NCBI GenBank assembly: GCA_965262595.1
Contig: OZ253548.1
Location: 248,001 to 312,000, forward strand
Direction of reading: 5' to 3'
Length of the DNA stretch: 64,000 nt
From: CATQHB01 sp965262595
Lineage (GTDB): Bacteria > Chloroflexota > Dehalococcoidia > Lucifugimonadales > UBA3495
Positions 25,734-35,594 of the stretch are shown here, one piece after another (the stretch's first letter is position 1; every line of letters begins with the position of its first letter). The translations under genes were made by a program, and so were the position numbers. The notes under the pieces are model-generated. The model made no database searches and was not told the DNA's origin. It saw nothing but the letters and a program-made list of their open reading frames with translations.

Positions 25734-26723
25734 ATGAAGCGGAAGGAAGTATTAGTAGTGGGTGGCGGCACCGGGAATCACACCACCCTCACCGGCTTAA
25801 GGAACGAGGAATGCAACCTCGCCGCCGTGGTGGCGATGACCGACAGCGGAGGAAGCTCCGGACGGTTGCGCGATGAGCTGGGGCAATTGCCGCCGGGAGA
25901 CATTCGGCAATGCTTGATGGCCCTGGCCGACGAAAGTCCCCGGGGCAATCTGATGCGCCGCCTTTTCGACTACCGATTCAGTTCCGGCAATGGCCTCAGC
26001 GGTCACAATTTTGGCAACCTGCTCCTTACGGCGCTCACCGAAGTTACCGGAAACACCATCACCGCCATCGAAGAAGCATCCCAGTTGCTGGGGATCAGGG
26101 GCCGGGTATTGCCGGTTACCCTTACCCATTCAACTCTGGTGGCCCGCCTGGAGAACGGGGGGGAGCTTTCCGGCGAATCCACCATTGACCTGCGGCGGGA
26201 TAATCTGGACGTGGGCATTGACTATATCCGCCTGGATCCCAAGGCTTACGTGTACCCGCCGGTGCTGGAAGCCATTGAAAAGGCGGACGCAATTATTCTG
26301 GGGCCCGGTGATATTTACACCAGTGTTCTGCCCAACCTGTTGGTGGAGGACGTCGCCGAGGCGATTAACGCCTCCAAAGCGGTCAAGGTACATATTTGCA
26401 ATCTCATGACCAAGCCGGGTGAGTCGGACGGATTCAAGGCTTCCTCTTTTGTTAGGCTGTTAATGGATTACCTGGGCACCAGTACCCCTCTTGATTACCT
26501 GGTATTCAACAGCAGCCCCTTCCCCAAACGGCTCTTGTTGCGCTATGCCGCCGACCGGCAATATCCGGTGGAGCTGGACTTGGAGGAATGCGGCCAGGTT
26601 GTTAGAGAAGTCGTGACCAGTCCGTTGCTGGCCTCGGGCGTTTATTTGCGCCATGACCCCATTTCCCTGGCCCGGACCATCATGGGGATAGTGCACGACT
26701 GCGCACCGGATGAAGAGGATTAA
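25734..26723 (+). CDS. yvcK: YvcK/GlnA-regulatory family (gluconeogenesis factor, CofD-like)
   Basis: 329 residues. It opens with VLVVGGGTGNHTTLTGL, a Rossmann-like loop that binds UDP-sugars in YvcK. TDSGGSSGRLRDELG near residue 40, LSGHNFGNLLL near 95 and LGPGDIYTSV near 190 are all family hallmarks. YvcK proteins are needed for growth on gluconeogenic carbon and for cell shape in Firmicutes and Actinobacteria. The next gene is glmS, which supplies UDP-GlcNAc precursors, a fitting neighbour. In many genomes rapZ and whiA flank it; they are absent here. Confidence 0.92.
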   Translation: MKRKEVLVVGGGTGNHTTLTGLRNEECNLAAVVAMTDSGGSSGRLRDELGQLPPGDIRQCLMALADESPRGNLMRRLFDYRFSSGNGLSGHNFGNLLLTALTEVTGNTITAIEEASQLLGIRGRVLPVTLTHSTLVARLENGGELSGESTIDLRRDNLDVGIDYIRLDPKAYVYPPVLEAIEKADAIILGPGDIYTSVLPNLLVEDVAEAINASKAVKVHICNLMTKPGESDGFKASSFVRLLMDYLGTSTPLDYLVFNSSPFPKRLLLRYAADRQYPVELDLEECGQVVREVVTSPLLASGVYLRHDPISLARTIMGIVHDCAPDEED

Positions 26724-26941
26724 GCATCCCAGCAGACTCAGTTGGGTTGCCGCCCCAACCTTTCCGCGGGCTTGACCGGCGGGCGACGGCTTAACCCGGG
26801 CCGCCACGGAAAAGAGAATGTGGGCCGGGTGTGAACGTTCATACGATTGAGTGATTCTATTGTCCTCAAACCCGGTTTGACCGGATTGAAAACGCCAATT
26901 GATCTTTCAGCTAACTTTGGCCGGTTCTCCCTGGAGGAAAT

Positions 26942-28807
26942 GTGTGTGGCATAGTGGGTTACGTCGGCAATCAAGCGGCTTGGCCCATCATTCTTGAGGG
27001 TTTGCAGCGGCTGGAATATCGGGGCTACGACAGCGCGGGCATTGCGGTGCTGGGAACTGACGGAAAGTTGCGCCTCCGCAAGACGGTGGGCAAAGTTGAC
27101 GGGCTGACCCGCATTTCCCAGGTCGGCTTCCCGGAAGGTACCGTAGGCTTGGGCCATACACGGTGGGCTACTCACGGCCCACCCACCGACGCCAACGCTC
27201 ATCCACTAACCGAGTGCGGCCGGCAAGTTGCCGTGGTACACAACGGGATTGTGGAAAACTTCCTGCCTTTGAAACGAGATCTCCGCTCGCGAGGCCACGT
27301 TTTCTCCTCGGAGACGGATACCGAGGTCATCGCGCATTTGATTGAGGAAGGGATGGCCCAAGGCCTGGGATTCGCCGCCGCCTTTCGAAGCATGGGAAGG
27401 CTGCTGCAGGGTTCTCAGGCGGTTGCCGCCATCTGCCAGAGAGAGCCGGACCAGCTATGCGCCTTGCGCCTGGGCCACGCCGGGGGCATTGTCATCGCCC
27501 ACCGAGACGGCCAGGGAATTGTGGGCAGTGACCTGCCGGCGGCGCTCCCCATCCTGCGCCAACGGCTTCAGCAGCCCGGCCCGGTCAGCTTCCTGGAAGC
27601 CGGGGAAATGGCGGTGGTTACCCGGGAAGGCGTACAGTTCTCGGATATGGAGGGAAAGGAACTTACCAAGCAACCGCACAATGTGGCTCCTGAAGATGTG
27701 CTGGTGGATAAGGGCGGTTATCGCCACTTTATGCTCAAGGAGATAATGGAGCAGCCGCAAGCGGTGGCCGGAGCCTTGCGCGGGCGAGTCAACTTTGAGT
27801 TGGGTCGGGTGGAGCTGCCCGACTTCCCATTCTCTGAAAAAGAGATTAACGAACTGCAACGGGTGGTCCTTATTGGCTGCGGCACCAGCCTTAACGCGGC
27901 CCAGGTAGGCCGCTACTGGGTGGAGCGGTTTGCCGGTCTGCCCGCTGAGGTAGAGAGCGCCTCCGAGTTCCGGTACCGGGAGCCGCTCCTGGACCGGCGT
28001 ACGTTGGTGGTTTCGCTCACCCAGTCCGGGGAGACCGCGGATACGGTGGCGGCCATGCAGGAAGCCCGTCAGCGGGGGGCGCGCCTGATTACCATTTGCA
28101 ATGTCGAGGAAAGTCAGGCGGCGCGGTTGGCCGAAGGGACCCTTTACATGGGGGCCGGCATCGAAATCGGCGTAGCCAGCACCAAGACCTTTATTGCATC
28201 CCTGACCATCCTGCAGCTGCTGTCTATTTATCTCGGGCAAGTCCGGGGACGGTTGGCGGCCCAGGAAACGGAGCGGCTGGTTAACAACCTGGCGCAGTGT
28301 CCCCGGCTGATTGGCGAGATGCTGGCCGACCTTTCGTTGTACCCTGAATTGGCCCGCAAGTTCAGCGCTTACGACGGCTTCCTGTATTTGGGACGGGGCA
28401 TAAACTCGGCCATCGCCGCGGAGGGCGCCCTGAAGCTTAAAGAGATTAGCTACATCCACGCCGAAGCCTATTCGGCGGGGGAATTGAAGCACGGCCCTAT
28501 TGCATTAATTGACCGTAATATGGCGACCCTGGCCTTGGCTCCCCGCGACCGGCTGTATGACAAAATGGTTGGCAACATCAGGGAAGTAAAAGCCCGGGAA
28601 GGAATTGTCCTGGCGGTGCTGACCGAAGGCGATACTGAACTTGCCGACCAGGTGGACGACGTGCTTTACCTTGCGCCAGCCCCGGAACAATTGGCGCCGC
28701 TGCTGGCGACAATACCGTTGCAGTTGCTGGCCTATCATATTGCCCTATTGCGGGGCTGCGACGTGGACCAGCCTCGTAACCTGGCTAAATCGGTGACCGT
28801 GGAGTAG
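26942..28807 (+). CDS. glmS: Glutamine-fructose-6-phosphate aminotransferase (isomerizing)
   Basis: 621 residues. The GTG start is fixed by the N-terminal nucleophile Cys2 (M-CGIVGYVG), exposed after Met removal; an overlapping ATG is out of frame. GGAGG lies just ahead. The glutaminase domain spans about residues 1-240. Two SIS domains follow (GCGTSLNAAQVG, LTQSGETADT, then AEAYSAGELKHGPIAL), and it ends NLAKSVTVE, the usual sugar-binding tail. It makes glucosamine-6-phosphate for peptidoglycan or other amino sugars. I see no glmS ribozyme in the 218-bp leader. Confidence 0.96.
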   Translation: MCGIVGYVGNQAAWPIILEGLQRLEYRGYDSAGIAVLGTDGKLRLRKTVGKVDGLTRISQVGFPEGTVGLGHTRWATHGPPTDANAHPLTECGRQVAVVHNGIVENFLPLKRDLRSRGHVFSSETDTEVIAHLIEEGMAQGLGFAAAFRSMGRLLQGSQAVAAICQREPDQLCALRLGHAGGIVIAHRDGQGIVGSDLPAALPILRQRLQQPGPVSFLEAGEMAVVTREGVQFSDMEGKELTKQPHNVAPEDVLVDKGGYRHFMLKEIMEQPQAVAGALRGRVNFELGRVELPDFPFSEKEINELQRVVLIGCGTSLNAAQVGRYWVERFAGLPAEVESASEFRYREPLLDRRTLVVSLTQSGETADTVAAMQEARQRGARLITICNVEESQAARLAEGTLYMGAGIEIGVASTKTFIASLTILQLLSIYLGQVRGRLAAQETERLVNNLAQCPRLIGEMLADLSLYPELARKFSAYDGFLYLGRGINSAIAAEGALKLKEISYIHAEAYSAGELKHGPIALIDRNMATLALAPRDRLYDKMVGNIREVKAREGIVLAVLTEGDTELADQVDDVLYLAPAPEQLAPLLATIPLQLLAYHIALLRGCDVDQPRNLAKSVTVE

Positions 28808-28897
28808 GCAGCTTCGGGTCTCCGAGTTTCCAGCCCGCCGTCCCAACCCTCGTCTGTTTAATTAAACGGCAGCTTAAACTGCCCGAATCCGGTTCCA

Positions 28898-29051
28898 AGA
28901 ATGCTCTGAATAAGTTATTAAACGCTCGCGCTTTCACCTCGTCGTTCCTGCGAAGGCAGGAACCTTAAACGCTGTGGACCGAGGTTCCTGCTTTTGCAGG
29001 AACGACGGGTAGGGACAAACACCCTGGTCACAGACTTGTTCAGAGGTTCCC
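28898..29051. mobile_element. MITE-like element, copy 3 (reverse orientation)
   Basis: 154 bp. The left end shows CTCTGAATAAGTTATTAAACG and the right end CAGACTTGTTCAGAGGTTCCC followed by TA. The order is the reverse of copies 1 and 2, and the twin hairpin arms (TTCCTGCGAAGGCAGGAA and its partner) are intact. The outer left TIR and TA are mutated. It fills part of the 536-bp gap between glmS and thrB; no other feature is seen in that gap. Confidence 0.78.
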
Positions 29052-29343
29052 TAAAGTGTCCCTTGAAACGGTTGGCGGCCGCAGGCGGAGACCCGCGCAT
29101 TCCTTGCTGCTCGGCAGTTATTGAGTTAGGAAAGTTGGTTGATTGCCTAAAGGCAGGCTTCGTTCTATAATTCCAGTTCCGTTCCATGGCCGGATTGGGC
29201 TTGCTCAGCCTGCTGGTTCTGACGGGCGGCGGCGGGTATGGAACGGCCTGGCCCCTTGCTGTGAGTTCCGGGTGTTGAATCTTTTAGGTCTGTAAGGTCA
29301 AGTGGGCGTTCGGTTAGCTTATTGAGGTATTTGCGGTTCCGTT

Positions 29344-30270
29344 ATGACCGATTTCCAGCCAATACGGGTAATGTCTCCGGCTACGACCGCCAATTTGGGG
29401 CCCGGCTTCGACTGTCTGGGCATGGCGCTGGATCTGTGGAATAGCCTGGAGGTGTTGCCAGTTGCACCGTCCGGCCGGGAGACTGCGGTAGAAGTTGGCG
29501 GAGAGGGCGCCGGCGAGCTGCCCACCGACGCCGACAACTTGACCTATCGGGCAATGCAGTTCCTCTTCAACGAGGCCGACCGGGTAATGCCGCCGCTTCG
29601 ATTGCGCTGCCACAACAACATACCCTTGAGCCGGGGTTTGGGCAGCAGCGCCGCCGCCATTGCCGGTGGGTTGGTTGCCGCTAATGCGCTTTGTGAAAAT
29701 GCATTTTCCCCCGGAGAGTTGTTGGAAATGGCGGCGACCATTGAAGGGCACCCGGACAATGTGGCCGCCGCGGTTCTGGGGGGAATGCAGTTGGTGGTTT
29801 CCGACGGCCCCCAGCTATACACGGCCCCGATACCGGTGCCCCAGGAATTGCACGCCGTACTGTTCATCCCAGAGGCTCGGATTGCTACCTCCGATGCTCG
29901 GGCGGTTTTGCCCCGGCAGGTGAACGTAGCCGACGCCGTATTTAATATGGGTCGGGTGGCTCTATTGGTAGCAGGAATGGCGCTGAACCGACCGGAATAC
30001 TTGAAAGTAGCTACGCAGGACAAGCTCCACCAACCCTATCGCCAGCCTCTGTTTCCGGCCATCAAGCTGATTTTTGCGGCGGCCTTGGATGCCGGAGCTT
30101 TGGGCGTGTTTCTCTCGGGCAGCGGCTCCACGGTGCTGGCCTTGGCCGCCGGTAGGGAAATGACGGTGGCCTACGAGATGTTTGAGGCGGCTCGGCTAAC
30201 CGGAGTCCCAGGCCGTTTGGAAGTGACCCGCCCGACGGAAATGGGCGCCTATGTAGTTGCGGCGGGATAA
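29344..30270 (+). CDS. thrB: Homoserine kinase
   Basis: 308 residues, GHMP-kinase fold. It phosphorylates homoserine in threonine synthesis. The N-terminal PATTANLGPGFDCLG, the ATP loop PLSRGLGSSAAAIAGG near residue 95, and the C-terminal SGSGSTVLAL motif are all present. It lies 117 bp upstream of lysC, so two steps of the aspartate pathway are encoded together; homoserine dehydrogenase and threonine synthase are not here. No lysine or threonine leader riboswitch is apparent. Confidence 0.93.
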   Translation: MTDFQPIRVMSPATTANLGPGFDCLGMALDLWNSLEVLPVAPSGRETAVEVGGEGAGELPTDADNLTYRAMQFLFNEADRVMPPLRLRCHNNIPLSRGLGSSAAAIAGGLVAANALCENAFSPGELLEMAATIEGHPDNVAAAVLGGMQLVVSDGPQLYTAPIPVPQELHAVLFIPEARIATSDARAVLPRQVNVADAVFNMGRVALLVAGMALNRPEYLKVATQDKLHQPYRQPLFPAIKLIFAAALDAGALGVFLSGSGSTVLALAAGREMTVAYEMFEAARLTGVPGRLEVTRPTEMGAYVVAAG

Positions 30271-30387
30271 GCGGCAGGTAACTAAGCCGTGTCGGGCGTC
30301 TTGCAGATTGCAGTTCAACCGGCGTTTACGGTTCGAAGTTAGAGTCGGGGCAAGCCATTTACATAACCGATAGGGGGAAGCACAGTT

Positions 30388-31614
30388 TTGGCGTTGGTGG
30401 TCCACAAATACGGCGGCAGCTCGGTGGCCGATGCCGGGAGAATCCTGAACGTGGCGCGGCGTATCGGCCGAGTCAAGGACTCAGGGGACGATATTGTAGC
30501 TGTGGCTTCGGCGATGGGAGATACCACCGATGACCTGATCGGCCTGGCCCGGACTGTTTCCCCGGAGCCGGACCCGCGGGAGCTGGATTTGCTCCTTTCT
30601 ACGGGCGAGCTGGTATCTTGTGCCCTGCTGACGATGGCCCTGCGCAATATGGGCTACGATGCGATAACCCTTAGCGGGTTTCAAGCAGGTATCCATACCG
30701 ATACAATGTACGGCAAAGCCCGCATCAGCCGGATAGATACCGGGCGAGTCAAGAGCGAACTGGCCGAAGGCAAGGTGGTCATTGTGGCCGGGTTCCAGGG
30801 CATTACCGACGACTTGGACATTACCACCCTGGGGCGGGGCGGGTCCGACACCACTGCCGTTGCCTTGGCGGCCGCTCTGGAAGCGCAGCGCTGCGATATT
30901 TATACTGATGTGGACGGTATCTATACTGCCGACCCGCGCGTTGTGACCCAAGCCCGAAAGTTGTCGGAAATCGGTTATGAGGAAATGCTGGAACTTGCCA
31001 GCTACGGGGCCAAAATGCACCCCCGGTCCATCGAGCTGGGAGCGGTTTATCAGGTACCTATTTACGTGGCGTCCAGCTTTGAAGATGCGGCAGGAACGTT
31101 GATTCACCAGGCAGCGGAAATGAAGGGTATGGAAGATCGGGTAAAGGTAACCGGCATAGCTTACCAGGCCAACATGGCGAAAATTACGGTGCGATCGCTG
31201 CCCGACCGGCCCGGGGTTGCCGCCGCCTTGTTTGAGCCGCTGGCTCAGGTGGGGATTAGCGTTGATACCATTGTGCAAAATACCAGCGTGGAACGTACTA
31301 CCGACATCAGCTTCACCATTACCCGGACCGATTTGCCCCGGGCGATGCGGGAAGTAGAGGCTTTGCTGCCGACCCTGGGAGCGGAGGAGGTAGTCAGTGA
31401 CCCGACCCTGGCCTCGGTAAGTGTTGTCGGCTCGGGAATGCAGAACACCCCCGGTTACGCCTCTCGAATGTTTCGCATTCTGGCCGAAGGCGACATCAAT
31501 ATAGATATGATTACAACCTCGGAGATCCGCATATCCTGCATAATTCGGGAAGAGCAGGTGTTCGAAGCGGTTCGATTACTGCACCGGGGCTTCCAACTTG
31601 ACGAGGGAGAATAA
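30388..31614 (+). CDS. lysC: Aspartate kinase
   Basis: 408 residues with a TTG start preceded by AGGGGGAA. It forms aspartyl-4-phosphate, the first step to Lys, Met and Thr. The catalytic N-terminal motif is VVHKYGGSSV, and GRGGSDTTAVALAAAL lies near residue 150. Two ACT regulatory units fill residues 265-400 (SLPDRPGVAA and SVVGSGMQNTPG), so it should be feedback regulated. Length matches the single-function alpha form. The next gene begins after the stop codon, with its ribosome site in the gap. Confidence 0.95.
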   Translation: MALVVHKYGGSSVADAGRILNVARRIGRVKDSGDDIVAVASAMGDTTDDLIGLARTVSPEPDPRELDLLLSTGELVSCALLTMALRNMGYDAITLSGFQAGIHTDTMYGKARISRIDTGRVKSELAEGKVVIVAGFQGITDDLDITTLGRGGSDTTAVALAAALEAQRCDIYTDVDGIYTADPRVVTQARKLSEIGYEEMLELASYGAKMHPRSIELGAVYQVPIYVASSFEDAAGTLIHQAAEMKGMEDRVKVTGIAYQANMAKITVRSLPDRPGVAAALFEPLAQVGISVDTIVQNTSVERTTDISFTITRTDLPRAMREVEALLPTLGAEEVVSDPTLASVSVVGSGMQNTPGYASRMFRILAEGDINIDMITTSEIRISCIIREEQVFEAVRLLHRGFQLDEGE

Positions 31615-31657
31615 CACCGAATCGCCATTGGATTCGGGGGCTGGCTGCGGAGGATTC

Positions 31658-32368
31658 GTGACTCAGCCGTTTCTCTCCGTTGTGATTCCTGCCTTCAATG
31701 AAGAAGCCCGCATTTACCATACGCTTGACCAAGTCACGGCTTACCTTCAATCCCGGGATTATGCCTGGGAAATAGTGGTGGCCGACGACGGCAGTTCCGA
31801 CGGCACCGCCCCAATAGTCGCCTCTTTCAAGGCTCGTCATCCAGAGATCCGGCTGATTTCCCTGGAGCATCGCGGCAAAGGTGGAGCGGTGAAACGGGGA
31901 ATGTTGGAGGCCACCGGACAGTATCGATTTCTTTGTGACGCCGACCTTTCCATGCCGATTGAACAAGTGGAGCGATTTCTCCCGCCAAGTATGGAAGGCG
32001 TGGATATTGCTTTAGGGTCAAGGGAAACTGCCGGTGCGCGGCGGATTGGTGAACCGGCCCGCCGCCACCTGATGGGGCGGGTCTTTAATGTTCTGATTCG
32101 AGCGCTGGTTTTACCCGGCCTAAGGGATACCCAATGCGGCTTCAAATGCTTCCGCGGCGAGTTGGTTGCGGAGTTGTTCCGGCATCAGGAAGTGGAAGGT
32201 TTTGCCTTTGACGTGGAAGTATTGTATCGCGGCCGCCGATTGGGATTGGTGATGCGGGAAGTCGGGATTGACTGGTACTTTCGGGAGGGCAGCAAAGTAC
32301 GCCCGGTCCGGGACGCCGTTGGCATGATTTGGGACTTATTGAAAATTCGTTGGCGACGTCGAGGGTAA
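31658..32368 (+). CDS. Family-2 glycosyltransferase (dolichyl-phosphate glucosyltransferase-like)
   Basis: 236 residues from GTG 31658 with GGAGG five bases ahead; a TTG at 31598 overlapping lysC is less likely. GT-A motifs are VVADDGSSDGT and CDADLSMP, the latter holding the metal-binding Asp pair. The segment DTQCGFKCF near residue 150 is typical of ALG5-like enzymes that glucosylate a polyprenyl phosphate. No transmembrane helix is seen at the C-terminus, so it would be peripheral. The acceptor is not known. Confidence 0.85.
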   Translation: MTQPFLSVVIPAFNEEARIYHTLDQVTAYLQSRDYAWEIVVADDGSSDGTAPIVASFKARHPEIRLISLEHRGKGGAVKRGMLEATGQYRFLCDADLSMPIEQVERFLPPSMEGVDIALGSRETAGARRIGEPARRHLMGRVFNVLIRALVLPGLRDTQCGFKCFRGELVAELFRHQEVEGFAFDVEVLYRGRRLGLVMREVGIDWYFREGSKVRPVRDAVGMIWDLLKIRWRRRG

Positions 32369-32488
32369 GGGGGCAATTTATGCGGGAAGTTTTGTTAAAG
32401 TCCTTGGGCCCCGTTATATTCCGGTAATAATACTCGGGTTATTCTTTGGTAGATCCGGCGCCCGCAATACGGCGTGTTGAAAGATGAA

Positions 32489-32527
32489 CCGTTTTTGGAA
32501 AAATCTTAAACAAATGTCCAAAAACGG
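32489..32527. repeat. Perfect 11-bp inverted repeat ahead of the TPR gene
   Basis: CCGTTTTTGGA and TCCAAAAACGG are separated by 17 bp of A/T-rich DNA. No T run follows on either strand in a terminator-like place, so an operator or RNA hairpin in the leader is more likely. It lies about 140 bp upstream of the next start codon. Confidence 0.7.
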
Positions 32528-32665
32528 ACTTGACCGAATGTAGGCGTATGGTGTAACAACTATATATCAGGAATAATTCTGTTGCTGCAGATGTGGCAAG
32601 TCCTGGTTAACGATGATCCTTGATAGTTATTTGGAATATTCCGATTTTTTTGGAGATTGAAAGAA

Positions 32666-33457
32666 ATGGAGATGACACGGCCCAAGGGCAATTCTAAACT
32701 GAAGCGGGATTGGGGCAAGGAAGCCATTGCCTTGGCCTTGAAGGGAGAATGGGAACGGGCTACAGAGGTTAATCAGGCGATTCTCTCCCTCTTTTCCGAC
32801 GACGTTGACGCTATGAACCGGCTGGGCAAGGCATTCATGGAGCTCAACGAATACGACCGCGCCCGGAAAATATTGGGTGAAGTAGTGGTCAAAGCCCCCT
32901 ATAATACCATCGCCAAGAAGAATCTGGCCCGCCTGGTACAACTGGAAAACATCCCCACTCCCAGTAAACAGGCCAGAAAAACCGGCAACGTTTCCCAGTT
33001 GTTTATCGCCGAGAGTGGTAAATCGGGCACTACCATATTACAAAAGGCGGCTTCCTACCGCATTGCAGCCAGCACCGCCCCTGGAAATCCGGTCAGCCTG
33101 GTGGTGGAGAAGAATGTTATTCGCGCCTATGTGCGGGAGGACGAGTATCTTGGTCAAATGGAACCCAAACTGGCGCGCCGACTTCTAAAGCTTATTGACG
33201 GTGGCAACCGTTACGAAGCCGCAGTGATCGGGGTTGATGAAGGGGGTATTTCCATTATGATCCGCGAAACTTATCGCCACCCCAGCTTGCACAACATTTG
33301 CTCCTTCCCGACCGCCAGCAAGGGAGAGCAGCGGGCCCATCTGGACAATGACTTGCTGCGGTACCTGGAGGAAAGCGACCTGGATGACGATGATGAAGAG
33401 GAAGTAATTATCGACAACGGAGACAGTGGCGATCCGGATTCCGAATGGGACAGCTAA
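32666..33457 (+). CDS. TPR-repeat protein of unknown function
   Basis: About 263 residues from ATG 32666; a TTG nine bases upstream is possible. The N-terminal part (residues 15-85) has two TPR-like helix pairs (WERATEVNQAIL, YDRARKILGEVV). The middle is basic and shows strand-like segments (SLVVEKNVIRAYVRE) that could bind nucleic acid. The C-terminus is a strongly acidic tail (LDDDDEEEV). I know of no assigned function. It sits between two intergenic signals: the inverted repeat upstream and a bidirectional terminator downstream. Confidence 0.75.
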   Translation: MEMTRPKGNSKLKRDWGKEAIALALKGEWERATEVNQAILSLFSDDVDAMNRLGKAFMELNEYDRARKILGEVVVKAPYNTIAKKNLARLVQLENIPTPSKQARKTGNVSQLFIAESGKSGTTILQKAASYRIAASTAPGNPVSLVVEKNVIRAYVREDEYLGQMEPKLARRLLKLIDGGNRYEAAVIGVDEGGISIMIRETYRHPSLHNICSFPTASKGEQRAHLDNDLLRYLEESDLDDDDEEEVIIDNGDSGDPDSEWDS

Positions 33458-33529
33458 CCCCCAAACACCTGCGGCGGTGCTGGGCTTAAGCCGGAACCAG
33501 ATTCCGAACATTTGTGAACAAGAAAAAGT

Positions 33530-33559
33530 AAAGGCCGGGGAACCAGTTCCCCGGCCTTT
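33530..33559. terminator. Bidirectional terminator between convergent genes
   Basis: AAAGGCCGGGGAA / TTCCCCGGCCTTT pair perfectly (13 bp) around a short loop. Short A and T stretches at both ends would serve the TPR gene (plus) and the Opp ATPase gene (minus). Confidence 0.88.
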
Positions 33560-33612
33560 GATATTCCCACTCTAAACGCTTGGTTAAACTAACACCTGGC
33601 CAACCCGCCGGC

Positions 33613-34605
33613 CTAGTACAAGTGACAAGAAACCATATGGCCCGGTGCCGCCTCCTTATACTCCGGTATCTCATCCCGGCACTTGTCCATCGCGAACGGA
33701 CACCGAGGGTGGAACCGGCAGCCCTGGGGGGGGTTAATCGGTGAAGGGACCTCGCCGGTCAGCACTATCTCTTCCCGCACCATGTCCGGGTGCGAGGGCA
33801 AGGCTGCCGAGAACAACGCTTTGGTGTAGGGGTGGAGCGGGTTCTGGTAGAGCTCTTCCGTTTCGGAATGCTCGACAATCTGACCCAGGTACATCACTGC
33901 GGTCTGGTGCGCCATATAGCGCACCGTTGCCAGGTTGTGGGCAATTAGCAAATAGCTGACATTGTATTGACCCTGCAAGTCCACCAGCAGGTTCATTATC
34001 TGAGCGCGAATCGACACATCCAGGGCCGATACCGGCTCGTCCAGTACTATCATCTTCGGATAGGAAGCCAGGGCGCTGGCTACTGCGATACGCTGCCGCT
34101 GGCCGCCGCTAAACTCATGGGGATAGTTGTTGGCCTGCTCCGGGTGCAACCCTACTTGCTGGATTACCTCGCTTACTCGTTCGTTTTTCTCGGCCTGGGT
34201 AACCTGCCGATTTACTACCAGAGGTTCGGCGACAATATCGCGTACGCGCATTCGGGGGCTGAGGGACGACCAGGGGTCTTGAAACACGGCTTGCACCGCG
34301 GTACGGTACTCTTGAAGTTCCACACCCTTAAAATCCTGAATATCCTTTCCGTCCAGGAGAATCCTGCCCTCGGTTGGGCGTTCCAACCGCAGTATCAGCT
34401 TACTGGTGGTAGTTTTACCGCAGCCGGACTCGCCCACCAGGCCCAGCGTTTCCCCCTGCTTGATGGAAAAATTTATGCCGTCCACCGCCTGTACGTAGCC
34501 GATAGTCTTCATTAAAATCAAGCCCTTGGTAACCGGGAAATACTTTCTCAAGTTTTCCACCTGGATCAAGTCTTGATTTTCATTCCTCTGTAGCATTTCT
34601 ACCAT
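33613..34605 (-). CDS. oppF: Oligopeptide ABC transporter ATP-binding protein (OppF-like)
   Basis: 330 residues. Walker A GESGCGKTT, ABC signature SGGQRQRIAV, Walker B VLDEPVSALDVS, H-loop IAHNLA. The Cys-containing C-terminal oligopeptide tail (CRFHPRCPFAMDKC) is complete. ATG overlaps the stop of the upstream OppD-like gene by seven bases (ATGGTAG), so the two are translationally coupled. No permease gene lies within the window. Confidence 0.9.
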   Translation of the reverse strand: MVEMLQRNENQDLIQVENLRKYFPVTKGLILMKTIGYVQAVDGINFSIKQGETLGLVGESGCGKTTTSKLILRLERPTEGRILLDGKDIQDFKGVELQEYRTAVQAVFQDPWSSLSPRMRVRDIVAEPLVVNRQVTQAEKNERVSEVIQQVGLHPEQANNYPHEFSGGQRQRIAVASALASYPKMIVLDEPVSALDVSIRAQIMNLLVDLQGQYNVSYLLIAHNLATVRYMAHQTAVMYLGQIVEHSETEELYQNPLHPYTKALFSAALPSHPDMVREEIVLTGEVPSPINPPQGCRFHPRCPFAMDKCRDEIPEYKEAAPGHMVSCHLY

Positions 34606-35594
34606 GATTCGTCCAACCTCCAGCAGTCGGCAGTATGGCCCTCCTTAACGGTGTAAGGGTGCGGGTACTCGCCAATACACCGGTCCCGGGCGTATTCACA
34701 TCGGTCGGCAAAGCGGCAGCCTTCGGGTAAATTGGAGAGCAAGGGCGGCTGTCCTTCAATGGAATACAGCCGATCGGTCCGCTCTTCCAGCTTGGGCACC
34801 GAGGCAATTAACGCCTGAGTGTAAGGATGGGACGGACTGTTAAACAAGTCCCTCACCGGCCCATTTTCCACGATCCGACCGGCGTACATCACCGCCACTC
34901 GGTCGCACATCCGGGCGACTACGCCGAAGTCGTGGGTAATGAAAATGATTGCCAGCCCGGTTTCTGCCTGAATTTCCTTCAGCAGTCTCAAGTACTGCAA
35001 TTGAATAGTCACGTCCAGCGCAGTCGTTGGCTCGTCGGCAATAATAACGCCCGGCTCGCAGGACAAGGCGATTGCTCCTACTACGCGCTGTTTCATCCCG
35101 CCGCTCATCTGGTGGGGAAAGTCGTCCAGACGCCGCTCCGGGGCTGCCACGTTGACGTTGCGGAGCGCATCAACGGCCCGGGCTACCATGTTCTTGCGCC
35201 CTTCCTTCCTCGCCATTCCCAAGGCTTCCATCAATTGGTTGCCGATGTTAAAGACCGGGTTTAAGGAGGTTTGGGGGTCCTGCAATATCATGGAGATTTG
35301 CCGTCCCCGTATTTGGCGCATCTCGTCATCGCTTTTTTGCAGTATGTCCTCCCCGTTCAGCCGAATCTCTCCGCTGACGATTTTGCCGGCGGGGGGAGGG
35401 ACCAAACGGAGCAGGGAGAGGGCGGTCATCGTCTTGCCGCAGCCCGACTCCCCAACGATGCCCAAGGTTTCTCCCTGGCGAAGGTAAAAGCTAACCCCGT
35501 CCACTGCTTTGACAGTAGAAGCGCGGTTGAAGAAGTAGGTGCGGAGGTCTTCAACCTCCAGGATTACCTTGCTGGTATCTACGCTCGTAGTCAT
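34599..35594 (-). CDS. oppD: Oligopeptide ABC transporter ATP-binding protein (OppD-like)
   Basis: 331 residues. Walker A GESGCGKTM, ABC signature MSGGMKQRV, Walker B IADEPTTALDVT, H-loop ITHDFG. The C-terminal tail ends with CRFADRCEYARDRC. Together with OppF it would form the ATPase heterodimer under a two-permease channel. The binding protein at 37.7 kb is the only other transporter part nearby. Confidence 0.9.
   Translation of the reverse strand: MTTSVDTSKVILEVEDLRTYFFNRASTVKAVDGVSFYLRQGETLGIVGESGCGKTMTALSLLRLVPPPAGKIVSGEIRLNGEDILQKSDDEMRQIRGRQISMILQDPQTSLNPVFNIGNQLMEALGMARKEGRKNMVARAVDALRNVNVAAPERRLDDFPHQMSGGMKQRVVGAIALSCEPGVIIADEPTTALDVTIQLQYLRLLKEIQAETGLAIIFITHDFGVVARMCDRVAVMYAGRIVENGPVRDLFNSPSHPYTQALIASVPKLEERTDRLYSIEGQPPLLSNLPEGCRFADRCEYARDRCIGEYPHPYTVKEGHTADCWRLDESW

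Noticed and set aside
26724..26941. Possible glmS ribozyme leader
   Set aside because: I could not find the conserved core or the expected pairings in the 218-bp leader.
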